Translations under genes and position numbers: made by a program
Shown: piece after piece, positions 1 to 8,429 of the stretch
Layout of the letters: each line of letters opens with the position of its first letter
How positions within the stretch are numbered: position 1 is the stretch's first letter
Notes under the pieces: model-generated
The model's database searches: none
What the model was told of the DNA's origin: nothing
The model's input: only the letters and a program-made list of their open reading frames with translations
Assembly (NCBI GenBank): GCA_963720775.1
Contig: CAVRGR010000007.1
Location: forward strand, 558,001 to 622,000
From: JAENVT01 sp963720775
Lineage (GTDB): Bacteria > Actinomycetota > Acidimicrobiia > Acidimicrobiales > Ilumatobacteraceae
DNA length: 64,000 bases
Direction of reading: 5' to 3'

Positions 1-570
1 GGCGCTGAGCCCGCCGTATTGGCCGACCACGATGCGGCATTGGGCCACCGAACCGAGGCCGGTGCGCATCCGCTCCCGCTCTCGAACAGCGGCGATACCC
101 GGGCCAGCGCCACTTTGTGAGCCGATGACCGTCAACGTTCGTACCGTGTCGGGCCCGCACACCCCGTCGACCCTCGTGCCGCAGTTCGACTGCAGGTCCT
201 CCAGGGCGCGGGCCGTACGCGGCCCGAGGATGCCATCGACCCTGCCGCAGTCGAAGCCGAGACGGGCCAGACGCGACTGCAGTTCGGCGACGTCATCGCC
301 ACGAAGGTTCGGCGAGGTCAAGTAGAGCAGTCGGTCGCCGAGCTTCCAGCTCGCTTCGACCAGCGCGGTCCAGGTCTGTTCGTCACAGCGACCGTCGGAC
401 CGAAGACCCCGCCCGCTCTGGAAGGCACGGACTGCGTCTTCGGTGGCACGACAATAGATTGCGCTCTCGGCACCTGCGGCGGGTGGGAATCCGGCGGCGC
501 CGAGCCGGCGCTGCAGATCGCGGATGGCCTCGCCGCGCTGACCGGGTGTCAGCGGGAAGTAGGCAGAAAT
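1..570 (-). CDS. CwlM-like peptidoglycan-binding protein, N-terminal 190 residues (cut by window edge)
   Basis: The frame translates as two tandem peptidoglycan-binding (PG_binding_1) repeats, about residues 12-72 and 88-147, each with the GxxVxxLQxxLxxxGF pattern. The start of what should be an amidase_3 domain follows at the window edge. Position right behind trxB-trxA matches cwlM of mycobacteria, where the protein regulates MurA rather than cutting peptidoglycan. Where amidase_3 domains usually carry a GHGG motif, this one reads VVGQYGG, so the zinc-binding His seems absent. The frame opens after a stop about 21 codons upstream of the chosen start and contains no ATG, GTG or TTG before the first repeat. 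The best candidate is ATT at 570-568, 8 nt behind AGGAG (583-579), inside the trxA 3' end. Identity is fairly sure; the start and lack of activity are inferences. Confidence 0.75.
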   Translation of the reverse strand, partial: MSAYFPLTPGQRGEAIRDLQRRLGAAGFPPAAGAESAIYCRATEDAVRAFQSGRGLRSDGRCDEQTWTALVEASWKLGDRLLYLTSPNLRGDDVAELQSRLARLGFDCGRVDGILGPRTARALEDLQSNCGTRVDGVCGPDTVRTLTVIGSQSGAGPGIAAVRERERMRTGLGSVAQCRIVVGQYGGLSA

Positions 571-887
571 TCGTTGAGCTCCTGAAGCAGCTGACCCTTG
601 CCCTTTGCGCCCACCAGGCGCTTGCGCACCTCACCGCCGCTGAAGATCAGCAGTGTCGGGATGCTCATGACGTTGAAGCGCATGGCGATTTCGGGATTCT
701 CGTCGACGTTGAGCTTGGCAATGGTGAGGTGATCGCCCTGCTCAGAGGCAATCTCTTGAAGAATCGGAGCAATCATCTTGCACGGACCGCACCACTCCGC
801 CCAGAAATCGACAAGCACCGGCTTGTCTGCCCCGGCAACGGTCTCGTCGAACGTGGAAGTGGTGAGAGTGACGATGCCAGCGGTCAT
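549..887 (-). CDS. trxA: thioredoxin
   Basis: This 112-residue protein is a complete thioredoxin, a cytoplasmic disulfide reductase that passes electrons from TrxB to target proteins. The redox motif WCGPCK is at residues 32-37 (Cys33 and Cys36), and the cis-proline loop SIPT follows near residue 77. The ATG at 887 has AAAGGA shortly upstream. It lies 96 bp behind trxB on the same strand, so the two probably share a transcript under control of the sigma/anti-sigma pair further upstream. Its last codons overlap the start of the CwlM-like gene by 22 nt, which implies translational coupling. Confidence 0.97.
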   Translation of the reverse strand: MTAGIVTLTTSTFDETVAGADKPVLVDFWAEWCGPCKMIAPILQEIASEQGDHLTIAKLNVDENPEIAMRFNVMSIPTLLIFSGGEVRKRLVGAKGKGQLLQELNEFLPTSR

Positions 888-983
888 GGCGGGATCCTTT
901 CGATTGGAATCGTGATGCTACCCGCCACCAACGAACGCTCAGCGACAAGCATTCCCTGGGCGCGGGTGACGGTCGGCACGGGC

Positions 984-1925
984 TCAGTGGCCAGACTCCA
1001 GCCACCGCTCGCAGTCGATTGCCGCCATGCAGCCCGATCCGGCAGCAGTGATCGCTTGTCGATAGGTGTGGTCCTGCACATCGCCGCAGGCAAACACGCC
1101 AGGGACGTTGGTGTACGAGGACCCTGGGCGGGTGACGAGGTAGCCGTTGTCCTCCATCTCCAGCACACCCTTGAACAGATCCGTGTTGGGCCGGTGACCG
1201 ATCGCCACGAACAACCCGGTGACTGGCAGCGTGGCGACCTTGTTGGTGACGACATCGCGCACGACGGCACCCTCCAACTTGGTTTCGCCGACGAGATCCT
1301 CGACGACTGTGTTCCACATCATCTCGATCTTCGGGTTGTCGAAGGCGCGGTCCTGCATGATCTTCGAGGCCCGCAACGTGTCGCGGCGATGGAGCATGGT
1401 GACCTTCGAAGCGAACTTGGTGAGGAAGACAGCCTCTTCCACCGCGCTGTCACCACCTCCGACGACGGCGATCTGCTGCCCGCGGAAGAAGAAGCCATCG
1501 CAGGTGGCACAGGTCGACAGGCCGTAGCCCAGCAGCCTTGATTCCGCCTCGATGCCGAGCATGAGGCTCTGTGCACCGGTGGAGACGATCACAGCATCGC
1601 TCGTGAGGTGACGGTCTCGAATGCTGATGCGGAACGGGCGTTCGCTGAAGTCGACCGCGGTGACCTTGTCGGTGACGAACTCGGCGCCGAAGCGCTGTGC
1701 CTGCTCACGGAACTTCATCATCAGGTCAGGGCCCATGATCCCTTCCGGGAAGCCCGGGAAGTTCTCCACGTCGGTGGTGAGCATGAGCTGCCCGCCGGGT
1801 TGATCGGACGTGCTCGATGGCTCACCCTCGATGACCAACGGATGAAGGTTGGCCCGCGCCGCGTAGATGGCGGCAGTGAGGCCGGCCGGGCCGGATCCGA
1901 TGATGACGACGTGATGATGGCTCAT
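984..1925 (-). CDS. trxB: thioredoxin-disulfide reductase
   Basis: This 313-residue flavoprotein uses NADPH to reduce thioredoxin. The FAD-binding GSGPAGLTAA is at about residues 10-19, the redox-active CATC at 139-142, the NADPH-binding GGGDSAVEEA near 157-166, and the C-terminal FAD motif GVFACGDVQD follows. Length and domain order are those of low-molecular-weight bacterial TrxB. The ATG overlaps the stop of the preceding membrane-protein gene in an ATGA tetranucleotide, so translation is probably coupled. Together with trxA it forms the redox part of a sigM-type locus. Confidence 0.97.
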   Translation of the reverse strand: MSHHHVVIIGSGPAGLTAAIYAARANLHPLVIEGEPSSTSDQPGGQLMLTTDVENFPGFPEGIMGPDLMMKFREQAQRFGAEFVTDKVTAVDFSERPFRISIRDRHLTSDAVIVSTGAQSLMLGIEAESRLLGYGLSTCATCDGFFFRGQQIAVVGGGDSAVEEAVFLTKFASKVTMLHRRDTLRASKIMQDRAFDNPKIEMMWNTVVEDLVGETKLEGAVVRDVVTNKVATLPVTGLFVAIGHRPNTDLFKGVLEMEDNGYLVTRPGSSYTNVPGVFACGDVQDHTYRQAITAAGSGCMAAIDCERWLESGH

Positions 1926-2248
1926 GCGTCGTCACCGGCGAACCTCGTGCGCATGATCAACGAGCCTGCCAGGACGAGGATCCCACCCATGACGGCGTAC
2001 GAGATCCAGATCGACGAATCGTGGTCGGTGGCAAGTGCGATGAGGCGCTGCAGGAACTTGGTGGACACGATCACCAGCAGGATGAAGGTGACTGGCGCGG
2101 CGACGGCGATGACGATGCCGAACACGAGCGCGCGCACGGCAAACACCAAGCGATCGGTGACGGTGGTGCGCACCTTCTCGACGTAGCGGTCGATGGTGTC
2201 GACGGTTTGCTTCGCCCAGTTTGGATCGGTCAACGGATTACCCGGCAT
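1922..2248 (-). CDS. holin-like two-helix membrane protein
   Basis: This 108-residue protein has two clear membrane segments, about residues 37-60 and 83-100, joined by a short charged loop that contains HDSS. A soluble N-terminal stretch with WAKQTVDTIDRYVEKV comes first. It resembles the actinobacterial proteins annotated as putative holin superfamily, which are found next to trxB in this class and are not phage proteins. The 3' end overlaps the trxB ATG by 4 nt. Function is unknown; a membrane role in the envelope-stress locus is an inference. Confidence 0.7.
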   Translation of the reverse strand: MPGNPLTDPNWAKQTVDTIDRYVEKVRTTVTDRLVFAVRALVFGIVIAVAAPVTFILLVIVSTKFLQRLIALATDHDSSIWISYAVMGGILVLAGSLIMRTRFAGDDA

Positions 2249-2296
2249 GGGATCGAGCCTACTGCGATTGCGCCGGATGCCCGCCGGTGGACGGCG

Positions 2297-3109
2297 TTAC
2301 GGAGCCGGGACGGAGAACAACACGCGGCAATCGTCGGAGTTGACCGCCCGCACGATGCCCGTGGAGTTGTCGCGCACGGCGAAGGCAGGAGAACCGAGCA
2401 CGCTGACCGTGCCGAGGAAGGTGTCGGTTGGTGTGAGGCACGTCGCCGGCGGAGTTGCCGGCACCGGCACCAGTTCGGTGGCCGCGGGGTTGGCTCCGGC
2501 GTTGGTCGAAGGCCCCGACGATGCGGAGGTGGTCAAATCGAAGGTCGCCGCGTAGCGAGCCAGGTCGTCTGGGCTGTTGACGACCGGAACCGAGGCAGCC
2601 ATCTTCTCCGTGGAGCTGTCGGCCGCGCCGGCCGCTGTGGCTGCCGCGGGCGCGGAGGTGCCGGCCGGCGCGAGGCCCGTGGCTGCCTGGGTGCGCTGCT
2701 GCGTTGCAGCAGCAGGAGGAGTGGTTGCCGACGACGACTTGCTGTCGGTCCCTTTCGAGGCGTTGGCCACAGCGAACACGACAACAGCGATGACGGCAGC
2801 TGCAGCCGCGCCCCGGAGGATCGGGTAGGTGCGCCGCCAGCGTGGCCTCAGGACGACTGGGCTGGGCGAGGTGGCCTCGATGCGCTGGCGCACATCGAAC
2901 TCGGCGAGCGCTGCGGCCAACGCATCGGCCTTGACCGTGTCGTGGACCGGCCCGACCGCACCCAGCACGTCGCGGATCCTGGCGAACGTGTCGACGAGGG
3001 CCATGGTGTCGGGGTCGGCAGACACCGAGGCGCGCTCGCCGGAGTCGATCTCCCCGTCGAGGTAGGCACTGGCAGCCTCGGCGCGTTCGGGTGCGTCGTC
3101 GTCGTTCAT
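2297..3109 (-). CDS. membrane anti-sigma factor of the sigM-type pair
   Basis: This 270-residue protein is placed as the partner of the ECF sigma factor directly upstream, overlapping it by ATGA. The N-terminal 75 residues start with an anti-sigma-like segment (AASAYLDGEIDSGE) but lack the HxxxCxxC zinc motif of ZAS domains. A single membrane helix lies at about 98-117 and is followed by a long Ala/Thr-rich extracytoplasmic region. In mycobacteria the equivalent position holds the SigM anti-sigma factor. Binding of the sigma factor is inferred from order and architecture only. Confidence 0.75.
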   Translation of the reverse strand: MNDDDAPERAEAASAYLDGEIDSGERASVSADPDTMALVDTFARIRDVLGAVGPVHDTVKADALAAALAEFDVRQRIEATSPSPVVLRPRWRRTYPILRGAAAAAVIAVVVFAVANASKGTDSKSSSATTPPAAATQQRTQAATGLAPAGTSAPAAATAAGAADSSTEKMAASVPVVNSPDDLARYAATFDLTTSASSGPSTNAGANPAATELVPVPATPPATCLTPTDTFLGTVSVLGSPAFAVRDNSTGIVRAVNSDDCRVLFSVPAP

Positions 3110-3678
3110 GGTGCCCTACTTGGACGTTCAGGATCGGTTGGTTGGTTCCCCGGCTCGGCCGAGAGAGCCCTTGCCAGGGCAGCACGGCCTCTGGCGATCC
3201 GGCTGCGAACCGTGCCGGCGGGCAAGTCGAGCACGGCCGCGATCTCGGCATAGTCGAGGTCGGCAACGTCGCGAAGTACCACCGGCAGGCGGTAGTCCTC
3301 ACTGAGCGAGCGAAGGGCCGCGTCGAGGGCCAGGTGATCGCCTATGGCATCGATTCGTTGACCTCCGGCAGGGTCGGCTCGTTCGGCAGCGACGCGGTCG
3401 TCGTCGAAGGTGTTGGTGCCGACCACGCCTCGGCGCTTGCGACGACGGAGCTCGTCGAGGCTCGAGTTGGTGGCGATCCGATATGCCCACGTGCCGAACG
3501 ACGAACGCCCGTCGAAGCGGGCGAGGCTGCGAACGATCGCGATCATTGCCTCTTGCGCAGCGTCGGCGGCATCGGCCTCGTGCCCCGTGATGCGTCTGCA
3601 CACCGCGTGCACGCGGTCGTAGTGACGACGGAGCAGCTGGTCGAGCGCCCCACGGTCTCCCCCCTGGGCTGCAGTCAC
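3106..3678 (-). CDS. sigM: ECF sigma factor, SigM-like
   Basis: The protein has sigma-70 region 2 (about residues 15-83, with the FGTWAYRIATNSSLDELRRR signature) and region 4 (about 130-180, with the helix-turn-helix LDYAEIAAVLDLPAGTVRSR). It should recruit RNA polymerase to stress promoters and is released by the anti-sigma factor encoded next to it. The GTG at 3678 gives 190 residues. The same frame upstream reads TDHEL, which resembles the normal N-terminus of ECF factors. That extension holds no ATG, GTG or TTG, only ATC codons (for example at 3708), before a stop. The start is therefore uncertain by about ten residues. Confidence 0.88.
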   Translation of the reverse strand: MTAAQGGDRGALDQLLRRHYDRVHAVCRRITGHEADAADAAQEAMIAIVRSLARFDGRSSFGTWAYRIATNSSLDELRRRKRRGVVGTNTFDDDRVAAERADPAGGQRIDAIGDHLALDAALRSLSEDYRLPVVLRDVADLDYAEIAAVLDLPAGTVRSRIARGRAALARALSAEPGNQPTDPERPSRAP

Positions 3679-3781
3679 CAGCTCGTGGTCGGTGAGCTGT
3701 GTTGCGATGGCGGCGAGACTACCGCCGCGCCATCGACGCTCGCTGACATGTCGGCGGTTGCCGATCGATCATCGCACGCCC

Positions 3782-5491
3782 TCAGTTGGCGACGAAGGTC
3801 ATCTCGGAGATGTCGCCTCGGTACGGGTTCTTCGTGCACTCCGGGGTCTTGGCCAGTTGCTTGAAGAGCACGAGCACGTAACGACTCGGCTTGCTGATCG
3901 ACACCGTGACCGCTTCCGGATTCGCACCGGTTGCCCGCTTCAGCGGAGATCCCCAGTCGGCGATCTGGGCAGGAATCGCGCCGTCGATGGCGGTGAGGAT
4001 CTGGATCTGGTAGGGGGCACTGGCGATCGAGACCGTGAACGTCCCGGTGGCTGCCTTGCCGAGGTCGGCGACCACACCAACGCCCTGCTTGCCGCCTAGC
4101 GACTTTGACCCGTAGCACACCGTCGACCACATCGTGGCCGGGTTGCCGTCGATCGCCAGCGACACGAGGTTGTCGTTCTCCTGGCCGTCGTCGCCATCGG
4201 GATCGTAGGTCGTGACCTTGACGATCTTCGTGACAGCGGCCGCTTCGGGAACCGAGGTGGTGGTGACCGGCACGACAGAGGGTGGAGCGGTGAAGTGACT
4301 ACCCGACGGGTTGTCGTGCAGTGTGGTCCACAGCAAACCACCGAGAACCAACGCCGCCGCCAGCAGACCTCCGACGAGGATCAATGACGGCCCGCGGCGC
4401 TGCTCGAAGGTTCGATTGGGGTGTTGCCGAGGCCTGCTGGTGCTTGTCGGCGTGCGATCGCCGCGATGCGGCGGACCGACTGGTCGGCCGCTCCGCGAGA
4501 CCGGTCGATAGCCGCCGACCGTACTCGGTTCATCTTCGGTGACGGCAGCGGTCCCTCCCGTCCTGCGAGGAGAGGCTGCGTCGGTTGCGGGATTCGTCGC
4601 GTCGTTCGGATTGGCCGGTCGGTTGGCTATCACGGTGAGCGCCGCTCGCAACTCCGCACCCGTAGCGAAGCGGTCCATCGGGCGTCGAGCGAGGAGTCGA
4701 TGGATCAGTTCGGCGAGACCGTACGGCAGGGTGGGGCGCAACCGCGCCAGGTCGGTGGGATCGCGATTGAGGCGCGCCAACGCAGTGTCGGTGTCGGTCT
4801 CGCCGAGAAAGGGGACTCGTCCGGCCAGGCACTCGTAGAGAACGAGGCCGAGTGAGTAGAGGTCGGCTCGACCGTCGAGCTTCTTGCCACGAACCTGTTC
4901 CGGTGACAGGTACTTCGCTGTACCCATCATGACGTTCGCGCTGGTGAGGTCGTCGCCGGTGGCACCGAGGCCCTTGGCGATACCGAAGTCGGTGAGCAGC
5001 ACCCGGCCGTCGGGCGTGATCAGGATGTTGCCCGGTTTGACATCGCGGTGCACGAGACCGGCGCGGTGCGCGGCGTCGAGGGCCGCCGCCATGCAGGAAC
5101 CGATGTGAATCGTGAGATCGGGGCTCAGCCGGCGCTGCTCGTCGAGCAGTTGGCGCAAGCTCTTGCCGTTGACGAGTTGCATCACGACAGCGAGACGGAC
5201 GCTGCTCCCGGCGGTGTCTTCGATTGCGTCGTACACGGCGACGATGTTCGGGTGGCTCAGCTGGGCGACAGCGACCGCTTCCCTGCGGAACCGTTCGGCG
5301 ACCACAGGGTCGGCCGCCAAGGCCGGCTTCAAGAGCTTGACGGCCACCTGTCGGGTGAGCGCCAGGTCGGTGGCCAACCACACCTCGGCCATGCCGCCTT
5401 GCGCGAGTCGACGCTCCAGCTGGTAGCGCTGGGCAAGAATCGTGGCGGAGATCGGTGGCGGGCTGGCCGCGCCGGGGATGGTTGCTGACAT
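3782..5491 (-). CDS. membrane Ser/Thr protein kinase with extracellular discoidin-like domain
   Basis: This 569-residue protein has a cytoplasmic Hanks-type kinase domain (about residues 23-290) with all key residues visible: Lys52, HRD at 148-150, Lys152, Asn155, DFG at 168-170 and an SPE motif. A Pro/Arg-rich linker leads to one membrane helix (about 369-391). Outside is a domain of about 145 residues with an AIDGNPATMWST segment typical of F5/8-type (discoidin-like) sugar-binding folds. No PASTA repeats are present. The architecture equals the C-terminal half of mycobacterial Rv3910, where a pseudokinase is fused to MurJ; here the kinase stands alone and looks active. It follows degV in the same direction and precedes sigM, 103 bp away. 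A link to cell-wall control is an inference. Confidence 0.9.
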   Translation of the reverse strand: MSATIPGAASPPPISATILAQRYQLERRLAQGGMAEVWLATDLALTRQVAVKLLKPALAADPVVAERFRREAVAVAQLSHPNIVAVYDAIEDTAGSSVRLAVVMQLVNGKSLRQLLDEQRRLSPDLTIHIGSCMAAALDAAHRAGLVHRDVKPGNILITPDGRVLLTDFGIAKGLGATGDDLTSANVMMGTAKYLSPEQVRGKKLDGRADLYSLGLVLYECLAGRVPFLGETDTDTALARLNRDPTDLARLRPTLPYGLAELIHRLLARRPMDRFATGAELRAALTVIANRPANPNDATNPATDAASPRRTGGTAAVTEDEPSTVGGYRPVSRSGRPVGPPHRGDRTPTSTSRPRQHPNRTFEQRRGPSLILVGGLLAAALVLGGLLWTTLHDNPSGSHFTAPPSVVPVTTTSVPEAAAVTKIVKVTTYDPDGDDGQENDNLVSLAIDGNPATMWSTVCYGSKSLGGKQGVGVVADLGKAATGTFTVSIASAPYQIQILTAIDGAIPAQIADWGSPLKRATGANPEAVTVSISKPSRYVLVLFKQLAKTPECTKNPYRGDISEMTFVAN

Positions 5492-5562
5492 GTCCGCCCT
5501 CGAACGCTAGTGGTGCTGGGCGTTGGAAACCGGGCAATGGGTGCGGAGCACACCGCGAGGCG

Positions 5563-6408
5563 TCATTGCGGAACGAAGAACGCGACCCCGATGGTGCCAG
5601 GTCCGGCGTGCGAACCAACGACAGGCCCGATGTCGCCGACGATGATGCGGCCGTCGACGTGCGGGCGCAACATCTCGACGAACTGATCGACGTCGCGGCA
5701 GTTGGCGTGCAAGACGTACAGACTGTCGAGGCCGTTGACGGCGGCCACCTTCTCGACGAGGAACGCCAAGGCCTTGCTGCGCGTGCGCTGCTTGCCGCCC
5801 TGCTCGACCTTGCCGTCGCGGACCTCGATGATCGGCTTGATCGCCAACGCCGAGGCGAGCAGCGCCTTGGCGCCACCGATTCGGCCGCCCTTCTTCAGGT
5901 TCTCGAGCGTGTCGAGCGCGCCCCAAACGCGGGTTCGTCCGGCCAGGTCGAGGGCATGCGAGGTGACATCGTCGTGCGTCGCCCCGGTGGCTGCGAGCTC
6001 AGCGCAGCCGGCGACGATGGCGCCCAACCCGAGCGTGACCGAGCGACTGTCGATCACGGTGACGCGAATCTGATCGTTGACGGAACGCGCCGCAAGCTCA
6101 GCGGATTGCAAGGTGGCGGACAAGGCGCCACTCAACGAGATCGTCACGATGCTGCTCGCTCCGTCGGCCTGCAGCCGACGGTAGGTCTGCTCGAACTGCC
6201 CGGGAGAGGGAGCAGCGGTTTCGGGCAGCGTTGGCGAGGCCGAGCACTTCGACCAGAAGTCGGCGACGCTGAGGTCGCGACGATCGACGTACTCCTTTCC
6301 ATCGATGCGGATGGTCAGCGGAACGATTTCGATCCCCAACTCGTCGGCAACGGATTGGGGAAGATCGCACGCCGAGTCGGTGACGATGCGGACGCGATTG
6401 ATGCTCAC
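5563..6408 (-). CDS. DegV family fatty-acid-binding protein
   Basis: This 281-residue protein matches the DegV fold. It has the N-terminal TDSACDLP motif, which is the canonical opening of the family, and the internal SGALSATLQSAELAA segment. Family members bind a fatty acid; FakB subunits of this family present it to the kinase FakA for entry into phospholipid synthesis. No fakA-like gene is visible here. The GTG at 6408 overlaps the stop of the DUF6049 gene by GTGA. The gene occupies the spot where mycobacterial genomes have the murJ part of Rv3910. Confidence 0.9.
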   Translation of the reverse strand: MSINRVRIVTDSACDLPQSVADELGIEIVPLTIRIDGKEYVDRRDLSVADFWSKCSASPTLPETAAPSPGQFEQTYRRLQADGASSIVTISLSGALSATLQSAELAARSVNDQIRVTVIDSRSVTLGLGAIVAGCAELAATGATHDDVTSHALDLAGRTRVWGALDTLENLKKGGRIGGAKALLASALAIKPIIEVRDGKVEQGGKQRTRSKALAFLVEKVAAVNGLDSLYVLHANCRDVDQFVEMLRPHVDGRIIVGDIGPVVGSHAGPGTIGVAFFVPQ

Positions 6409-8429
6409 GATTCAGGCAGGGTAGCTGCCGGACGATCTCGGCGCTTTTTCCTGGTTGCTCGGAAGTGTTCCAACCACCACAGCAACACCAAGCCGAACAA
6501 CACGGCAGTCATCACGTTGCCGACCCCGAGGGCATTGACGCGGAACTCGAGGGGCACGGTCGTGCCGAGCTGGACGTCGTTCGGAGTGAAGACATCGAGC
6601 GACACCCCGGAGGTTCCGTTCGAACGCGCCTCGACGTCGATCGGAATTCCCACTGGCACGCCCGGCTCGAGCACGATCGGCTGATCGTTGTTGTGGAAGA
6701 CCAGCTTGCCGGGCGGTGATGACAGGCGAACCTTGATCTTCAGGGGAACATCGGAGTTGTTGACGAAGCGGACGCGAACGGTGCTGCGCTTGCCAGGAAG
6801 GTTCACGGTGTACGGCGTCGGCAGCTGCACCGCGCCACGCAACTCGTCGAGCTCGGCACGGACGCCCGTGACCAGTCCTTCGGCGGCGGGGTCGTCGAGT
6901 GCAGTCGTCGGAAGCAGGTCGGCGAGGTCATGCCAACCCTTGGGTTTGTCGCTGTCGTCGGGCAGCATCGAGGCGACCGCGTCGATCTCGCCGTTCAAGA
7001 CGCCCTGGGTGAACAGCCGCGTGTTCAGCACATCCGCGTTGCCTGATGGCAGGGTCACCGGCCGCTCCTGGCCCTCGGCGATCAGCCGATCGGTGTGCAA
7101 CGCGACGTCGTCGAGAGACGTCGCCGCGAGTTGAGGCGTTTGGGAGATGAGCGCCGTGATCGAACCGAGGAGTGCCGGATCCGGCACGCCGAGGTCGTCG
7201 GCGCCGATCACGACGGCATAGTGCTGAACGCTTGCTCCGGAGATCTCGATGCCTTGTCGTAGGGACAGCAGACCGGCCACCGCATAGATCGTGGTCTGCT
7301 CCGGCGTCGACAGCGGATGGGAGAGCAGCTCGGCGATTGCGTGATCGACGACGGCCACGTCGAGCGTGACGTCGTTGGGGAGCTCGGCGGCGACCAGCCC
7401 CCCTGTGTAGTCGCTGAACTTCTTGATGGATCCGTGGAGCCCGTCGTAGATCGTCGGACTCACGACCATCAATCGGGCACCGTCGCGCCAGCGCAGCGCG
7501 GCACCCTCGGCGCCGATCGGTTGGTCGACGAGGATCGTCGACGTGCTCACCACCGCTCCGCCCAGTCCGAGGTCGGCGAAGCTCTGCTGACCATCTCGCC
7601 GCCACGATGTGTACAACCGGTCCTGCTTGGCGATCGCCGCGGCCGATGGGTCGATCGGCCATTGAGGCTCGGCAACGACCTTGTGCCGTTGCAGGGATGC
7701 GATCAATCGATCGAACACCGAAGGGTTCAACTGCCGGAGCCCGTTGAGCACCGCAGGAGCGATCCGCACCGTTGCCGGGAAGTTGTTGGCGTCGAGACCG
7801 TCGAGAGCATCAGCGAGCTTGCTCAGTTCGGCGACCGTCGACTGGTCGAGGCTCACGGTTGCCTCGCTGTCGAGGTGCACGGCGCTGTGGGTGCCGATCG
7901 CCACCGCCACCGACATCGCGTCGGAGTCCACCCCTTCGCCGGTGGCCGGCAACCGATTGATGAACGTGAGGACGTCGGTGACCTCAGCGCCGTCTACTTG
8001 CAGAGCAATCGTCACCGGGTAGAGGCCCGCTCGGGGAATGCTCAACGCATCGGGCCGAACTTCTGAGGTCTCCAGCGGGATCGACACGGTGAACTGATCG
8101 GGTTGCGGCCCGACGCAGCAACCTGGCGGGAGCGTGACCGTGTCGTCGAGTCGAGGGGCCGACGCGCCGGTGATGACGTGTGTGAGGTCTGCTCGGCTGT
8201 CTATCCGCCCGTAGAGGGTGACGACGATGGCGGTGGTCGAGAGATCGATGCCGGCGAGGTTCGCCGGAAGGGCCAACGTCGCCACGAGCGAACCGTCGGC
8301 GGCGATGTTGAAGTTCTGGGTGATGAGTTGCAGATCGCTCGGCGCGGCCTGAACGGGCGAGGGCTGCAGGACGATGAGCGTTGTGCCGATGAGGGCGAGC
8401 AGGGCGAGAAGTCCCCGGCGTGGTGTCAC
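6405..8429 (-). CDS. DUF6049 family secreted/membrane protein (Rv3909-like)
   Basis: This 674-residue protein starts with a signal peptide (hydrophobic core about residues 8-22, ending near QAAPS). A large extracytoplasmic region follows, and one membrane helix lies near the C-terminus (about 640-658) before a short basic tail. Its size, topology and place between the pcnA side and the kinase/sigM side match mycobacterial Rv3909, a conserved membrane protein of unknown function. GTG start and GTGA overlaps on both sides tie it to the GNAT gene upstream and degV downstream, so the three are probably co-translated. Confidence 0.75.
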   Translation of the reverse strand: MTPRRGLLALLALIGTTLIVLQPSPVQAAPSDLQLITQNFNIAADGSLVATLALPANLAGIDLSTTAIVVTLYGRIDSRADLTHVITGASAPRLDDTVTLPPGCCVGPQPDQFTVSIPLETSEVRPDALSIPRAGLYPVTIALQVDGAEVTDVLTFINRLPATGEGVDSDAMSVAVAIGTHSAVHLDSEATVSLDQSTVAELSKLADALDGLDANNFPATVRIAPAVLNGLRQLNPSVFDRLIASLQRHKVVAEPQWPIDPSAAAIAKQDRLYTSWRRDGQQSFADLGLGGAVVSTSTILVDQPIGAEGAALRWRDGARLMVVSPTIYDGLHGSIKKFSDYTGGLVAAELPNDVTLDVAVVDHAIAELLSHPLSTPEQTTIYAVAGLLSLRQGIEISGASVQHYAVVIGADDLGVPDPALLGSITALISQTPQLAATSLDDVALHTDRLIAEGQERPVTLPSGNADVLNTRLFTQGVLNGEIDAVASMLPDDSDKPKGWHDLADLLPTTALDDPAAEGLVTGVRAELDELRGAVQLPTPYTVNLPGKRSTVRVRFVNNSDVPLKIKVRLSSPPGKLVFHNNDQPIVLEPGVPVGIPIDVEARSNGTSGVSLDVFTPNDVQLGTTVPLEFRVNALGVGNVMTAVLFGLVLLWWLEHFRATRKKRRDRPAATLPES

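Noticed and set aside
1922..2248. Prophage remnant because of the holin-like gene
   Set aside because: The gene overlaps trxB and sits in a conserved housekeeping order; no other phage gene is near.
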